A stretch of 64,000 nt of DNA. Origin: Chamaea fasciata (taxonomy: Eukaryota; Chordata; Aves; Passeriformes; Sylviidae). Shown here piece after piece: positions 63,331 through 64,000 of the stretch. Numbering within the stretch: the stretch's first letter is position 1; every line of letters starts with the position of its first letter. Position numbers and translations under genes: made by a program. The stretch lies in contig JARCOQ010000006.1 in assembly GCA_029207755.1 (NCBI GenBank), positions 7,098,013 to 7,162,012 of the forward strand. The letters are read 5' to 3'. The notes below the pieces were generated by a model. It saw nothing but the letters and a program-made list of their open reading frames with translations. It was not told the origin of the DNA and made no database searches.

Positions 63331-64000
63331 TGTCCAATGATTTCCCAGTATCAAAGCAAGCACTGCTGACATAATGAGGATGGTGATGGCTTTAGACAGA
63401 CAATAATTTGGTGCATGGATCCAAGTTCAAATTTCTGCTCTTTCTGCTCTTTTCATTTATCTGTATTTCAATGTCTTTTCTACACAGTGAGAGTGATTAT
63501 TGCAATGATTCACAGGGATGTAGAAATTTTTAATGGTCAAAAATGTGTGAAGACACTCTGGAAAACAAGAGTTATTATTTACCTACACAATGTAAATCAT
63601 ATTTTATAATAAAATTATTTAATGAGTAGGTTATTTTTTAGTACTATTTTGACATTGTTTTGCCTATGTGATTTTCCAGCTTTTGGTTTCTGGCTCCGTT
63701 CCAGCAAAGACGGAAAATCAGATCAAATGCTGCGGGAACTGGCACTTTAAATGCTGACTGCAGAGTCATGTTTGCACAGAGGCCCCAGCAGCACTGTCAA
63801 GGAAGCAAAAAGCAAGTGCAAACAGAGCTGTGCTGACTTTATGGCCCTCACAAATCTTTTCTGGCATATGGGAGTATTAGGCCTTAAGAACCAAAATGAG
63901 AGAAAAGTGTTTTATCACTTCTCCATGATAGCGGGTTGAACCTGTCCTTACACGCAGCCTCTGCCATGAATGCACTTTTGGAAGGGAGTTCCAGATAAAC
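63331..64000. other. Unique sequence at the window end
   Basis: Two 60-codon plus-strand frames are present, with no recognisable product. The window ends without a repeat or gene boundary. Confidence 0.4.

Overview
This window looks like bird nuclear DNA. The main evidence is at least six copies of the avian CR1 non-LTR retrotransposon, recognised by its conserved 3' tail, the octamer-like ATTCTATG ending, and decayed reverse-transcriptase reading frames. The rest is AT-rich, CpG-poor, non-coding sequence with A- or T-runs and long, very pure simple repeats. There are no operons, bacterial ribosome-binding sites, phage genes or CRISPR arrays. I cannot name the species. No protein-coding gene can be assigned with confidence, so the window is best read as a gene desert or the inside of long introns.

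Layout. 1-7.7 kb: mostly unique sequence. It holds a lysine/glutamate-rich minus-strand frame at 460-855 broken by one TGA. It also holds a compact segment at 5.4-5.8 kb with TATA-like motifs, a CpG cluster, an ATG in good context, and splice-site-like signals on both strands. 7.7-8.85 kb: the largest CR1 copy (minus strand), frameshifted and lacking the catalytic part of its reverse transcriptase. 8.85-17.8 kb: unique sequence with a CpG-dense 260-bp segment at 10.6 kb, a CR1 tail at 13.1 kb and several candidate short exons. 17.8-18.1 kb: an RTE-like (non-CR1) reverse-transcriptase remnant. 18.4-20.1 kb: very AT-rich DNA. 20-30 kb: unique sequence with short simple repeats. 30.07-30.78 kb: (TTCTCC)27 and (AAAG)49, about 340 bp apart. 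32.7-33.2, 41.9, 49.65, 53.9-54.1 and 63.0-63.3 kb: further CR1 pieces. A plus-strand terminal-exon-like segment lies at 56.62-56.78 kb.

How the parts relate. The CR1 and RTE remnants are dead, independently inserted copies, truncated at the 5' side where this can be seen. The candidate exons lie on both strands and do not assemble into one gene model. Because strong-looking GT and AG signals pair up by chance in tens of kilobases of AT-rich DNA, all exon calls are hypotheses to test by RNA evidence or cross-species conservation. I see no evidence for a novel multi-gene system. The items most worth checking are the 5.4-5.8 kb segment, the CpG-dense segment at 10.6 kb, the RTE-like remnant and the terminal-exon-like frame at 56.6 kb.
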